Of a DNA stretch of 64,000 nucleotides, positions 29,012-40,884 are shown piece after piece. Numbering within the stretch: the stretch's first letter is position 1; the number at the start of each line of letters is the position of its first letter. The stretch is taken from NCBI GenBank assembly GCA_028554795.2, contig CM068831.1, forward strand, positions 66,687,982 to 66,751,981, written 5' to 3'. The notes beneath the pieces were generated by a model. The model saw nothing but the letters and a program-made list of their open reading frames with translations, did no database searches and was not told the origin of the DNA. Both the position numbers and the translations under genes were made by a program. The DNA comes from Sinohyriopsis cumingii. Lineage: Eukaryota; Mollusca; Bivalvia; Unionida; Unionidae.

Positions 29012-30444
29012 ATAATAATAACAGAAATGTTGATGGTCATGAGGGTGATAATAGCAATTATTATTATCATTATTATTATTATTATTATTATGACTGATAT
29101 TATTATTATTGGAATAGGTACTAAAATTAGTGAATGTAATTGTGACATATCAGTGATTATCACAAAAAAATTCGAAAATAATAGACGATTACCAGATTTA
29201 ACGGCTTTCTAGTAGGTGATTGCCCCATTCATTAGTAGGTAGTTATCTCAGCAAATGACCAAATAGAAGTTGCCACATAGTGGTCGATTACCCCATTAAA
29301 TTGCAATATAGGAGGTTATTACCGAATAAATCCACGCATATGTGATATCATTTCTCTTACCCATTAAATTGCCACCCATGGACATTTTCATTTCTTTGAC
29401 CCAATTAAATTTCCACCCATAGGTATCATCATATCTCTTTTCCCCCATTAAATTGCCACGCATAGTTGACATCCTTCCTCTTACCCCATTAAATTGTCAT
29501 ACATAGTTGACATCATTCCTCTTACCCCATTAAATTGTCATACATAGTTGATATCATTCCTCTTACCCCATGAAATTGCCACGCATAGTTGACACCATTC
29601 TTCTTACCCCATTAAATTGTCATGCATAAGTGACATCAGTCCTCTTACCCCATTAAATTGCCACGCAAAGGTAACGTCATTCCTCTGTGAATGACAATAT
29701 ATCAATGCTGAATCGTGGAGGGCCAGTACCATTTTCCCATTAGTTATCGGGCGGTTTGCGTCAAACGTAATAATTCCCATGGGTGAATTTGCTGAAAAAC
29801 AAATCAGAATGTTGCTCAGACATGTCTGGTTTACTTAAATCCCTTGGAGCAGCTAACGTTGAGGGATGTCTATGTTTCTTACCAGTAACGAAAGCGACTT
29901 GCAATAGAGTTGTACGTATGCTATGTAAGCAATTTACCAATTTGTTCTTACTTTTGGTATGCTTGTACATTTGTGTGTCGCACTCTCAGGTTCCTAGGCA
30001 AGAGAGTACGCATGCCTTAAATATATATGTATGCCTGTCCGTCCATCCATTCATCTCTCTCTCTCTCTATCTATGTATCTATCCATCAGAACAACGAGTT
30101 ATAGTTCCAACCAGAAATAAAACTCCTGCCACGTGTAACGGTACATACCACATAGCCCTCAAACAACAGCACTACCATTACCAGTAAAGCAACTGTGACG
30201 AAGACTATACACGAAAGATTGCCAGCTGACTCTTTCTATACTGAATGCATGATTAACAGAAAAGAAGTTGAATTGTATCTCTGATTCAAACAACTGTTCA
30301 GGCCCACTATTTGGCATGTTTTCTGCAACTAAATATCTGAACCAGCCGATATATATGATCATCTTTAAAGACATCAAAATCAAAGGAAATTAACTGCTAT
30401 CATCCAAATGGGTCAGGATAGCGTGTACATGAGTGTGCGTGCGT

Positions 30445-30489
<45 letters not shown>

Positions 30490-31382
30490 TGTTGTTACGT
30501 TTTAGGCTCTTTGAAACAGTAACAACAAAAGAGTGAAGACAACAAACTTTGTAAAATATAAGAAATAATTTATTTCCCTAGAAAAAAGGTAAAATTAAGA
30601 AAAATAACTTGCGGTTCTACGAATCAAATCCAAAAATAATCCAAGAATAATACAATAATTAAAAAAAAGTCCTAGTAATAAAAGGTCTTAATGAAACTGA
30701 GTTCGAATCCCGGTGAAATCCAAAAGGGAAGGCAATGACGTATGCTGTAATCAGGGTTGTACTGACGTGTAAACAGTTCTTTGTTGAATCACAAAAAATA
30801 ATATTCCAGTGTTTGAGTTCTTTGTACATTGCGATAACTGTCTTCGTCCAAGAATTAAGTTAGAGCACAAGTATTTCCAGGAAAAAAATAATCTCTTGGA
30901 ATCCAAATAATTTGAAGAAAATTCAAAAATTCAGCTCAAACTGGTCACAACAAAACATCTTCAAGTGTCAATTATTTAAAGCCTAACTGACTACATTCTC
31001 TATACAAAATAGTTATACACTAATTTAAGATGCAAACCCGAATGAGGGTCTCATACTAATTTTTCTAGAACAACATAAAAGCTTTTTACATCCCAGTATG
31101 GCCTTGACTGAAACCAATAATGTTTACTCTGGGAAAGGATAATTCTTTTTTTAAAAAGCTGTTTACAAGAACCATATACTGATTCTGAACCAAGGTCAGG
31201 AACTAGGTCAACAATAGATACAATGCCTCTATAAAGTTGTTTATTTCAATAACAAAAAACTCTGAACACTATTCTAGACAATTTTTCAAAAGCATGTAAT
31301 GGATTTTTTTTTATAAAACTAACAAACAAACAATTAAATTAAATCAAATATATACATGACAGTGTGTGTGTGCGTGTTTGTA

Positions 31383-31417
<35 letters not shown>

Positions 31418-33056
31418 TGGGTGTTGTCTTTTTTGTTGGGTAGTGATCTGCTTGTTTATCCACTTAATTTATACATTCCGTTGCGAATGTGGTACAGTCA
31501 TTTAAGGCATCAAAATTATGTATTTCCTATTACTGCTTGTTTACCTTGTTTACCCATGTGTGTGTGTGTGTGTGTGTGTGTTTGTGTGTTTGTATGTGCT
31601 TGATTTAAAGTTTTCAGTCATATCGGTGTCTGCAGTGCCGTAGACATGTAGCATGATGTCCCACCCAGTAACATTATTCTGACACTAGGCCGACCAGTCC
31701 TAACAGTAATCTCTTAATGCTGAGTGAGGCAGCTGTTGGTACCATTTTTATGTCTTTGGTATGACTCGGCTGGGGTTCGATCCCGAGACCACCCGTATAC
31801 GAGGCGGACGCTCTAACCACTTGTCGACCAGATCGGTCAATAGGTATTAAATTAAGTTTCGATTTTCATTGAAATGGACGCAGTGATTCTCTTAAAAAAT
31901 ACAGAATGAAAGACCTGTACTAAAATACAGAATAAAAGACCTGGGGTGATTGCTATTATTATGGTGTAAAACGTTGGTAAAGACAAAGTTTCATCAATGG
32001 TGACATGGAAACTGATTCGGAACCGATAGTAGTCCCCGGAATTTGCCTATATGTTCAAAATTCTAATTCTGTATCACATGACCGTTTGTAATCAATCACA
32101 CCAAAGAAAACTCATTATCTTTGTCACTACAAGACATCTATTGCGGTGCATTAATCACTTCTAGTTTTACATCTCGCATAACTATCGCTACAAGAAACTA
32201 AGATGAAATATTTACATCATATGTGAAGTTGGCGAAAAGTATGCATGTTTGTATGTATGGATGGGTAGATGTACAACGGATCAACGTCACATTAACACAA
32301 ACAAGGCCACATGGTGCTGGTTGAAGTAAAATTCTAAATATTTAAAGAAACGAACGATTTGGATAGTTTTAAAGGATTCACAAGTAAGCAGTTGAACATT
32401 GTAATATAAATCCTACCAACAAAACACATGTAAAGAGAAATGAAAGAAAATAAACAACGTAAAAGCAAACAGAAAACGAAACAAGAAATAAAAAACAAAA
32501 CAAAACCTAAAACAAGGCAAATAATTCTTCGAACCAAACTTAAACAGTAGACTAGATAATACCTTCTATAACAGAGACCATCACCGAAGCACTCGCTGTA
32601 ACTCCATCTTTGGATATGATGCATGTGTAGTTTCCGACCTCTGACCTCGTTATATCTCTAATTTCCAAATAGGCACCGTTAGATGAAATATTGTGTGCAG
32701 AAGCATGCGGGGGTAGCGTTGAACCCTGGAATGATATTATCGATGGTGGCACAATTTGCAGTTGAAGCAGCCGTAGTTAAATTAGCAGCAGCAGTAGAGG
32801 AGAGCATCTGAACGAAACACTGCTTATACATACATACGTATGATTATTGTACGTCGGTAATCTAAAGTTTGTTTTCAATGTATCACACACGGGGTAAGAC
32901 CAGCTTACTCACTGTTATGAGCTTGGCAATGGCTATTGGGGGTGGAGTTGAAATTATATGCAATTAAAATAAGAGCACGTGAATGGATGTGAACATTAAG
33001 CCCTTGCATTGCTTAATACAAATACATTAATGTACTAATATTTCTACTTGATATTC

Positions 33057-33093
<37 letters not shown>

Positions 33094-36000
33094 GTAGTAG
33101 TAGTAGTAGTAGCAGTAGTACAATAAGGAATTGTAGTATAAATATAAATTATTATTATTGTTATCATTATCATCATCATTGATACTTTGTTTGTTGTTAT
33201 CGATGATGTGGTTTGTACTGTGCTGAATATGGTGTTTGTACTGTTACAGGTGTCTAAGATTCTTACCCCATTATAAAGCCATGCGTGATTGACATATATC
33301 GATGAATTGCCATAACAAGAAAGATATGTGGTACTGTGAAGTTCCAGTAACGTGCTACCTTGGATTATCGGAGGATCAAGGTGTGTAACTTTTGGAGCTG
33401 AAAAATACATCTCTTGTTGCTTAAACAGTGTCATGATTCTTTTAAAATATTTTCAGTTAAGTTCTGCAGTTGTAAGTCATCCCAAGCTCTATATACATAC
33501 ATGAAAAACAGAATTATTAAAATCAGCCATGTGGTGATATAATTACGTGATTCTATCGCATATAGAAACTTACGTCAAAATAGAACATTAATTGCTGGAC
33601 TTGGTAATTTCGTCTAATTTCTTCAATTTGTTTGAATTCATATAAAATTTCTGTATGAATTTTCTTCTTTAGTTAGGTTTTAGAAATGCTATGTTAATAT
33701 TAGGCAATATTTGCTATGACTTCTTCTTTATGTCTGTACAATCTTTAAATGGCTATTGCCTAATATGCTTCCATTTTAGTTATGTCGAAACTTGTCCTAT
33801 ACTATCCCACCCTGTTTCATTTTCCATGTCCCTCAATAGTCCCATCCTGTTCAAGTCCCCTAGTCCCTATACAGGTCCACCATGTTAAATTCCTCGTGTC
33901 CCCCGATGGGTCCACCATGTTCATTTCCCATTGTCCCTATATTCCTTATTTACTTTTTCCTTTGTATAGTCCCATTGTCCCACACGTCCCCCATAACTAC
34001 TTATGTACTAGGACAAAGCGAACAGCATAAATGCGTTATTGCGATAAAATGTTTGGACATCAAAAGTCTTGTTTTCACTATTTGCTTATTACCTTTTACA
34101 ATTTTGTGATAATCGATAGCAATCATTACAGTGATACATTGAGGCAAACTCCATATAAGACTTTAAATAATTTGTTTCTCGAAAATCCAGAGAGACAGAC
34201 AGGCAGACAGATAGAGAAGCAGAAGTAGTATCAGTAGTAGAGAAGAAGTTGAAAGAGCTTGAGCACTCAATATATTAAACTGAACTGTACCAGATTACAA
34301 CAAATTATTTTGAAAACGAAAGATTCACATGTTCCTAAAGTCATATATGCATATGTATATTTATCAATTTAAATATATAATATCCAGTCTGCTCAAACTA
34401 TGACGACAATTAGCAAACCACAACATCAATTAGAAAGTTTCTACACAACACAAATTATGGCGCAAAGGAACATTGTATTGACTTAACCATTTGTAGGGAA
34501 GTGTAAAAAATTTAAATGGTTTACAAGTATGAGCAAAGCTAGTTGTGCTACACAATAACATAAGATGATGCAAATGTTGGCCTTTATTTTCAGCGTTAAA
34601 AATATGTTATAATTCTTTAGAAAATACGTTGAATTGTTTATTATATTAAATCATCAACATCGAGATATGCATCAAAAACTCCGAAAGCACTATGTGTATG
34701 AGAAAGAGACACGTTATTTCTGGCTTGTAAATGAAACCTAAAGATAATTTACCAAGCATAAAGTATTCTCTGGATGTTTAACATTGTTTTAAATATTGTG
34801 CCAACATAACACTTCTCCCAGGCGATAGACAGACAACAAAAAATAAAACAGATTTACTATGATCATGAATACAGAGTTCCTAACATAAAAGAAATCCATT
34901 ATTGAAACAAATAAAGCAAGACATAAAGAAAAAATATACGTTAATTTGAATGAATGGTTAATCGAGCAAACTACATGCGTGCAGGTGAAAAATATTTCTT
35001 CAGAAAAAGTTTACATCAGTCACGTGGATGTCCATTGGCAAGAACATTATCTCGAAATCAAAGCATATGCAAAACGATATAATCGATAAAAAAAAATACA
35101 TTTTGGCAGTGGTCGAGATTTTTTCAAAACATCTTGGATTAGAAAAGAAAAACCCCAAAAACCAAAAAAAAAAAATGACAGGCCAATCTTTAAAAGAAAT
35201 ATCTAAAGGCAGAACTATATACTTGGACAAGGAAAAGAGTTTATAATCAGAACGTAAATATTTTTGGAATACGATGCATAAAATACTTTTCAACTGATTC
35301 ATATGAAAGGCATCGGTGATATAAAGATTTGATACCACCTTATAAACAATATGTGTGGAATAATTTTGCTCACACTTAAACTAGAAAATGGCATAAGTTT
35401 CTTGGAGGGATACAATAATTTACAAATAACGACTGTTGAAGCATGCAATACAGCAGACAAATCAAAAGTATTAATCAATCTATCCAGTTAAATATTAAGA
35501 GATACAAGTTCCCTCCAGTCGAGAGCAATATAATTATAGGTCAAAAATTGTTTTGGTCTCTGCTTTCTTGGCGATTTGAACTGTTTTACGAAAAGATTTT
35601 ATATCATTATATGTTTTCGTTTGTTTTCTAAATTTTATGTTTCTCCATATAATATTGAAAATTATTTTACAACTAGGTCTTCATTATTACATTCTTGAAC
35701 AAGTCGAGAACTTTGCATTGATATTTGTGTATTATCTTGATAGCATGAGCGGTCTATTAATTATGATGATTGGTTCAGACATATTGTCAAATCCATACAC
35801 AAGTTATATGAGCATTCGATCAAATTTAAATACGGGAGTTTCGGAAACGTAAGCCTGAGTGTCTTGTTTAATCTGGTCTAATTCTGTTTAATACTTTTTA
35901 ATCCTTTGCTGGTAGAGCTTTCTCAGTTTTCCTACGGGGGGGGGGGGGTAGGGGGTAGGGGCGGGTTCCGAAACTTACGAAATAATTCTGGCATACGTAA

Positions 36001-36535
36001 AACACAAACGTCTCCGTCGTCACAGCACCCGGTGAAATAGAGTCCAAATCCTGACGTGAAGGCAGGCCGAGATGGACAATGCTGTATATACATGTAATAT
36101 ATATTTAGCAGGTCATTGATGTAAATAAATGTATTACGAAATTACTCGCATATTGCATATTGTAAATGCATAAATATTTTGGCTGCAACAGAAAATCAGA
36201 TGAAAATGGTGATATTTCACTAATATTTATAAAGACCTACTAAATTTAAAATGAGCTGCCATGATTATAAAAATTCTCGCATATTAGCTAAACGCAATTC
36301 CTCTCATAGAGAGCAAAATCAAGTAATTAAAATGCGAATTAAAAATGACTTAAACCACTGCAGAAGGGTATATAACAACATACTTTATAAAGCCTAGATT
36401 AACTTTGTTGTTTAGGTTGTTCAAAACAATTTTTTGCTAATGTTAAATTTTAGAAGCACTCACCGATCTTGGCATGCATGAGAGGTCATATAAGCCAGGG
36501 ATTCCAAAGGTATTTTGATAATAAGCATGACATAT
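24122..36535 (-). CDS. Ig-domain protein gene (3' part, eight exons)
   Basis: Host gene assembled by eye from exons, in transcript order: 36535-36464, 36081-35979, 33397-33267, 32725-32563, 29791-29649, 27894-27747, 24801-24680, 24274-24122 (TAA). Every junction has AG acceptor and GT donor and the phases agree along the chain (0-0, 0-1, 1-0, 0-1, 1-0, 0-1, 1-0, 0-stop). The first two exons are Cys-rich; the next six pair into three Ig-like domains, each with the first Cys and Trp in one exon and the YxC-type Cys in the next. No transmembrane segment precedes the stop, so the product shown would be secreted or attached by another part. Likely an extracellular adhesion or recognition protein; I cannot name an orthologue. 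The 5' end is not identified. Introns carry SINE-A, microsatellites and a splice-site minisatellite. Confidence 0.75.
24680..24801 (-). CDS. Ig gene exon: first half of Ig domain 3
   Basis: Acceptor 'catttgcag', donor 'GAT|gtgagt'. 122 nt, phase 1 to 0. Carries 'RLDVVCHVKGFPEPTILW', the typical B-strand Cys, Pro-rich turn and C-strand Trp of I-set/V-set-like Ig domains. Confidence 0.85.
24802..27746 (-). other. Intron of the Ig gene
   Basis: 2.9-kb intron. Holds about three decayed ~120-bp units with 'agccaaatttggctaa' at 26630-26910; otherwise AT-rich with no supported feature. Confidence 0.6.
26630..26910. repeat. Degenerate ~120-bp repeat, about 2.5 units
   Basis: Units share 'agccaaatttggctaa', a 'tgggtttctaa' word, 'ggttatac'-like and 'attgc.gacac' words. 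Inside the last intron but one of the Ig gene. Confidence 0.6.
27747..27894 (-). CDS. Ig gene exon: second half of Ig domain 2
   Basis: Acceptor 'tcattccag', donor 'GAAG|gtaact', 148 nt, phase 0 to 1. Contains 'GSYTCITSKNGLASSASV'. Clearly a paralogue of exon 32563-32725 (shared STLPP start, YTCI, SK-G, ASV and the same final GAAG donor), evidence of exon-pair duplication. The open frame usually listed here is in the wrong frame. Confidence 0.85.
27895..29212 (-). other. Intron of the Ig gene
   Basis: Triplet microsatellites at about 28977-29105 and no gene signal. The intron's 5' end is the minisatellite at 29213-29648. Confidence 0.55.
29213..29648 (-). repeat. 41-bp minisatellite copying the exon's 5' splice site
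   Basis: About ten tandem units starting immediately at the donor of exon 29649-29791. On the minus strand each good unit reads 'gtggcaatttaatggg|gtaagagg', i.e. the last coding bases of the exon plus its donor. Nearest units are close to identical (29460-29648); those toward 29213 are decayed. The array therefore appears to have grown out of the exon-intron boundary and offers several alternative donors. Since 41 is not a multiple of 3, use of a downstream donor would shift the reading frame. Confidence 0.8.
29649..29791 (-). CDS. Ig gene exon: first half of Ig domain 2
   Basis: Acceptor 'gtttttcag', donor 'GGG|gtaaga', 143 nt, phase 1 to 0. Reads 'DSALIYCHSQRNDVTFAW' with the Ig Cys and Trp and ends FNG, matching the LYNG end of the paralogous exon 33267-33397. 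Its last about 20 nt are the seed of the adjacent minisatellite. Confidence 0.8.
29792..32562 (-). other. Intron of the Ig gene
   Basis: Contains (GT)n at about 30438-30490 and 31388-31416, SINE-A copy 7, and AT-rich sequence. A plus-strand frame at 29783-30187 (134 codons) crosses the Ig exon antisense and a CT repeat and is not supported as a gene. Confidence 0.55.
31557..31838 (-). mobile_element. SINE-A copy 7
   Basis: Begins with (TG)n and shows several small internal deletions. Head at right retains 'ggttcgatccc' and 'taaccacttg'. Lies in an Ig gene intron in the same orientation as the gene. Confidence 0.85.
32563..32725 (-). CDS. Ig gene exon: second half of Ig domain 1
   Basis: Acceptor 'atcattccag', donor 'GAAG|gtatta', 163 nt, phase 0 to 1. 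Reads 'LEIRDITRSEVGNYTCII', the textbook Ig E-to-F strand pattern (L.I..v...D/E.G.YtC). Confidence 0.88.
32726..33266 (-). other. Intron of the Ig gene
   Basis: Phase-0 intron inside Ig domain 1, with (TTA)n/(GTA)n at about 33056-33120. No other feature. Confidence 0.6.
33267..33397 (-). CDS. Ig gene exon: first half of Ig domain 1
   Basis: Acceptor 'gtatttttcag', donor 'GGG|gtaaga', 131 nt, phase 1 to 0. Reads 'STTYLSCYGNSSIYVNHAW' with the Ig Cys and Trp. The long open frame usually drawn here continues into the intron's triplet repeats, which are not coding. Confidence 0.85.
33780..33995. repeat. Degenerate GTCCC-rich tandem repeat
   Basis: About eight loose units of 'tcccattgtccc' / 'gtccaccatgtt' type. 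Reading frames in all three plus phases are Pro-rich artefacts. Confidence 0.6.
35935..35964 (+). other. G-rich tract, possible G-quadruplex
   Basis: A 13-G run followed by ggggg-ta-gggg-c-ggg, 14 bp from the donor of exon 35979-36081 (on the minus strand it is a C-run just inside the intron). Confidence 0.5.
35979..36081 (-). CDS. Ig gene exon: Cys-rich, CC motif
   Basis: Acceptor 'gtatatacag', donor 'TTTC|gtaagt', 103 nt, phase 0 to 1; the 1-nt leftover completes a codon with the first two bases of exon 33397-33267. Reads 'GLYFTGCCDDGDVCVLRM'. The CC-D-x-x-x-C spacing recalls the CCxxDxCN end of Ly6/uPAR-type domains, but the match is too short to claim that family. Confidence 0.6.
36464..36535 (-). 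CDS. Ig gene exon: small Cys-containing exon
   Basis: Acceptor 'cttaatttccag', donor 'TCG|gtgagt', 72 nt, phase 0 on both sides. Reads 'ICHAYYQNTFGIPGLYDLSC'. Joins in frame to exon 36081-35979. It is the most 5' exon I can place with reasonable support; no signal peptide or start codon is visible here. Confidence 0.6.
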
Positions 36536-37928
36536 CTGGAAATTAAGAAAGGAATTAATTGAAAATACTGTTCTCAAGTGGCAGCATGAAAAATTAAATA
36601 ATGAATAAAATATTTATCTAAAATATAAGAAAAATAAATAAATGAGATTAATTGTTTTAAATTATTAAGACCTAGCAGATAAAAAAACACTATAGATAAA
36701 ATTTATTTGAATTTGTGAACTTGATCGAGTTTCATTAAATTTGTGTTTTCGATAAAATTTAATTGAATTTTTGTACTGGATATAATTTAATTGAATTTAT
36801 GTAACAGCATATACTTAACGCCTTTAAAATCGTACCCTAGTTAAGAAGGTAATAGTTCTGTCAGGAATGCATTAAATGTCTACAGAAAATATGAAATACG
36901 ATACCACAGCCCGTTTATCATGTTAAGTTTACAGCGAAGCGTTTAATATTATTAGTTCTAATCGGTCTTCTTTTATGTCCATTTCGTCTAGTAATGTCTA
37001 ACTCAGGACGAAACCTTTAGGATAATAACAGCTAGATCTAATATTAATTTAACCTAGTAGAGAAAAAGTCCAACGAGAATACATTATGAACGAAACCTAT
37101 TTCGTAATTATATTTTAGCACCAAAAGTATAACTGGATATATAGTCTAGAGCCTGGTGATTACGTTGGATTAATTTATTCCTTAAAATAAAAGGAGGATT
37201 CTTGCTGGAGAATCGTTTGTGTGACATAAAGTATTGGGTTGACGGAATAATGTTTCCAAAGACTTCGAGTCAAAACCTTAAAAAAATTGGTAGAAAGCAG
37301 TCAGTTTGTCAGAATTAGGATCAACATTATACATACAATATAAATACAGAAAATGAAGCAAAACTTTAAGTGATTCCCGATTTCTTTACACTCTGTTTAT
37401 ATCACAGGAAAGACCCATTGAGCAACGAGTATGCATGATACAGGTATAGAAAGTATTAACATTTTGGGAAGAGAACATACATTAATTCAAGAAGTATATG
37501 ATACAGGGATAATGTAGAAATGCAAGCCAACATCACTAACGAAAGTTCTTTATTTCATGAATAATTTGCTAATCTTTCAAAATTAGAATCAACTGCATGA
37601 AATTACTTGCTCATTTAGCTAATAAAAGAACGATTGCAAACAGAAATGTGTCGAGACACAATCTATAGATTCGTCGGACGCTTAATTATCAACTTTGAAG
37701 TTAAATTAGTGTTGATAATAACATATTTGACGACATAAAATATATAATCTACACTGGAAGACATACAAGTTTTAAGGTGAACAAGACAATTAAATAAATA
37801 GGAAAATAACATTTTACGTTCCGACTTCTTGCAAAACTGACATGCCAATTTAAAACTCTAGTTACTCATTTTGCGAGAGAGTGCAACTCTCCCATACCAA
37901 GCAAACAGACCAAAACAAAAATAAAATA
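36536..37928. other. AT-rich DNA, probably intron or 5' flank of the Ig gene
   Basis: No supported exon, although the phase-0 upstream exon must lie here or further right. Confidence 0.4.
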
Positions 37929-37935
37929 GGAACTG

Positions 37936-37937
<2 letters not shown>

Positions 37938-37983
<46 letters not shown>

Positions 37984-38276
37984 TTAGGATGTTTAACGTA
38001 GCTTTAACACTTTTTCAGTCATATTGCTACGATGTCTGCAGTGTGGCAGTTTATAGTGATGTCTAGCACTGGGTATGTTGCATGATGTCCCACCCAGTCA
38101 CATTATCCTGACACCAGGCCGACCAGTCCTAACACTAACCTCTTAATGCTGAGCGTCTAGCGAGGTTGCTGTTAGTACCATATTTGTAAGTTTTTGGTAT
38201 TACTCGGCCGGGGTTCGAGCCCATGACCTCCTGCTACGGAGGCGGACGCTCTAACCACTAGGCCACCGGAGCGGTC
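37938..38276 (-). mobile_element. SINE-A copy 8, with 9-bp target duplication
   Basis: (TG)n tail at left, tRNA-like head at right. Flanked by 'ggaactgat' at 37929-37937 and 38277-38285. Confidence 0.92.
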
Positions 38277-38285
38277 GGAACTGAT

Positions 38286-39309
38286 TTGTAAAATATTTAT
38301 GCAGTAGGTAGTTAGTATATGAAATAGATGGACAACTGATACGTTTGTCCATTCTGTTTATGGATATAAAAAAACACAATAGAAACATAACGATTGCTGA
38401 TATTTTACCATTACTATTAAAATGGATGATTAAATAGTATTAAACCAGTCTGAATGTAAGGACAATTAGCAGCCACTAATTACAAACGTTTAAACATCAT
38501 ACATAATGGCACAGTGTTGCATTGCCCTGATCTCAACAGCTGTAAGAGCTGTAATATGTATAGTTATGGCATAACACCTGACCAACGTATGCTCTATTAC
38601 AAATTAGCATATTAGAGCATACAAATGTTAATGTCTAGTTTTCAAATATCAAAGAGACATCCCGCAATGTCTAAGGAACGATGCAGATTTTAAACCATAT
38701 TTTAATAATAATACGATTCAAACATTGAGCATCAAGCATGATAGCAAGATTAATAAAACTATACAGTATGAGGAACGAATGTTGATTTATATATGCAATT
38801 GTCTTTGGGTAAATTTACATTACAACTTTATAATGTTACAGTATATTGAGTCCACGAAAACAGAATATATTCGAGAGAAGAAAAAAATTGTATATTTATA
38901 CATTTTAACAGTGATACATATATAGTTGAATATATTCTTGTGCTACAAAAGTGGCAAGGAAAAATGAAAAGATACCGTTTAAGGAGGGAAACTAGTTTTC
39001 CTAAATAAGATAAACGGATTTGTTCCATCATACTAAAATACAATTATCATTTTAACATGTATGTATCTATCTGTCTGAGGTATTGTATCAGGGTTGATGA
39101 AGCCTTTTAGTTAGCCGTCGCTTTTTTACTCCTTAGTTTGAATATTTATTTAATTATTTAATAAATTGCGTGTGTATGTGTAGGGATATGTGTATAGCTA
39201 TTTAGTATTTATTACATCACAAATACATCAATATATAATGTAACTTTATCGCATTTGTAATTATGTTTCCATCATTGGCACTAATTACAATTCTTTGCGA
39301 AATACTCAC
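38286..39309. other. AT-rich DNA, nothing firmly recognised
   Basis: An acceptor-like 'atattacag' near 38563 opens a short minus-strand frame but its downstream donor is poor; not called. Confidence 0.4.
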
Positions 39310-39364
39310 ATCGCTGTCTACAGGATATCACTGCATCAAACCATTTACCAAGTGCATCCGCAAC
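39310..39364 (-). CDS. Weak candidate exon upstream of the Ig gene
   Basis: 55 nt between 'aaaaatcag' and 'GAT|gtgagt' style sites (donor strong), phase 0 to 1, reading 'ALGKWFDAVISCRQR'. Orientation fits the Ig gene, but its phase-1 end does not match exon 36535-36464 directly, so a further exon would be required. Confidence 0.25.
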
Positions 39365-39689
39365 CTGATTTTTGTTCTCAGGAGCCTGTCATTCTTAACA
39401 CATTTATATTCGTGCTGTAATCGTGTCAATCGGCTATTATGCATTAAGATCCATATGAGACCAGTTTCACATTAGAATCTTCTGGCTTCCAAGGTTGCCT
39501 CATGCGCCCAATGGTATATTTTGTTTCTTTGTCTTAGTTTGTTTCTTTCGTATTTATTTTATTTACACCAATGAATCATGAGACTCATGTACGAATCCAA
39601 TAGGAAAATGAAAACCGTAAATTGTAGATTTGAGAAAGATTTCATCACGAGATTTGATACTATTACTTAGAGTGTTTTGAACTCGAACA

Positions 39690-39805
39690 GAGAGTGATCG
39701 ACAGAGAATGATTAACAGGCAATGATAAACAAGGAAATATGAACAGAGAATGATTAGCAGAGAATGATTAACAGAACGATTAAAAGAGAATGATTAACAG
39801 AGAAT
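39690..39805. repeat. Short degenerate repeat 'agagaatgattaac'
   Basis: About seven loose copies of a 14-16 bp unit. Confidence 0.7.
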
Positions 39806-40368
39806 AAACATGAATATTCTGTATCCGCAACTTTGAAATATACTACATCAAAAATGAATACAGACCAAAGTGGTTAAGTTATTGCTGACTGGTGGAAACA
39901 CTACATCAGCCAATAGTAATCAGTTGTTCGCATGAAGCGTGAAACACGTCAAATGATAATATGACAAAGAACCAAACTGTAAAGGGTATATGCATCATGT
40001 CAAAACATCCATTGCAGACGACGCTGTAATGCTTATGCTCGCTCGATTTGTTTGGCAATCATCAATTTGGATTTAACGGAGAAACAAAACAAATATTAGT
40101 GATTTAGTAATTTCCTTAAATTTATTTTGTGGTACTCTCGTATTGCTTATACGAGTGGTCGAGCTAGTCCTTATACTAACTCCTTCAGTTAGGTATTCAA
40201 GCAGATACTAACCATAATAATATGTCCTAAACTTGATGTAACCGGTAAGCCAGTGTTACATATGTCTCCGGGAAAGAAAACAATCGAGAAGATCTTGGAA
40301 TTTTAATTGCATGCAATGTACCGACAAGATGGCGGTTTAGCGAAAACAAAATTAAAATTATTACTCAC

Positions 40369-40421
40369 ACTGCCTTGTGCACAAGTGATCACGTGATGAC
40401 AATCGGCAATATTTTTGATGG
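40369..40421 (-). CDS. Weak candidate exon upstream of the Ig gene
   Basis: 53 nt ending at a strong donor 'GGCAGT|gtgagt', phase 1 to 0, reading 'NIADCHHVITCAQGS'. Its phase would join to 39364-39310. The acceptor lacks a pyrimidine tract, so this may be chance. Confidence 0.22.
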
Positions 40422-40483
40422 CTTTACAGCTTAAGCAGCGAATCCCGCTAGTTGAATCTAAAATTGATAATTTTGTAAGAGAT

Positions 40484-40594
<111 letters not shown>

Positions 40595-40884
40595 TGTCAA
40601 CGAATGGCAAAGGCAAAACCAAAACAGAGGCAAGACAAACAAGAAACACACAAAGCATTGACATTATAAAGGTTTACACAACTGGTTATACTGGAATAAA
40701 AACTTGAAAATGTTTTTTTCCCCGACTAGTTAGCACCAGCTTGATTGATTATGATGTGAATCTATTTCAATCGACCTAAAACTGGATTAGGCATACCACC
40801 AGTTGTGTGTTATGTAAATTGGTGTAACCATAAATTATATCACGGATATTTCATTGATTTAGTAGTAACTATGAGTGACTAATG

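Larger units (their letters stand above)
33398..35978 (-). other. Intron of the Ig gene
   Basis: Holds a decayed GTCCC-rich repeat at 33780-33995, a poly-A tract near 35165, and a G-run at 35935-35964. No additional Ig-like exon found. Confidence 0.5.

Noticed and set aside
29783..30187. 134-codon plus-strand frame
   Set aside because: It crosses an Ig exon antisense and a CT/ATCT repeat, with no motif. The minus-strand exon explains the open part.
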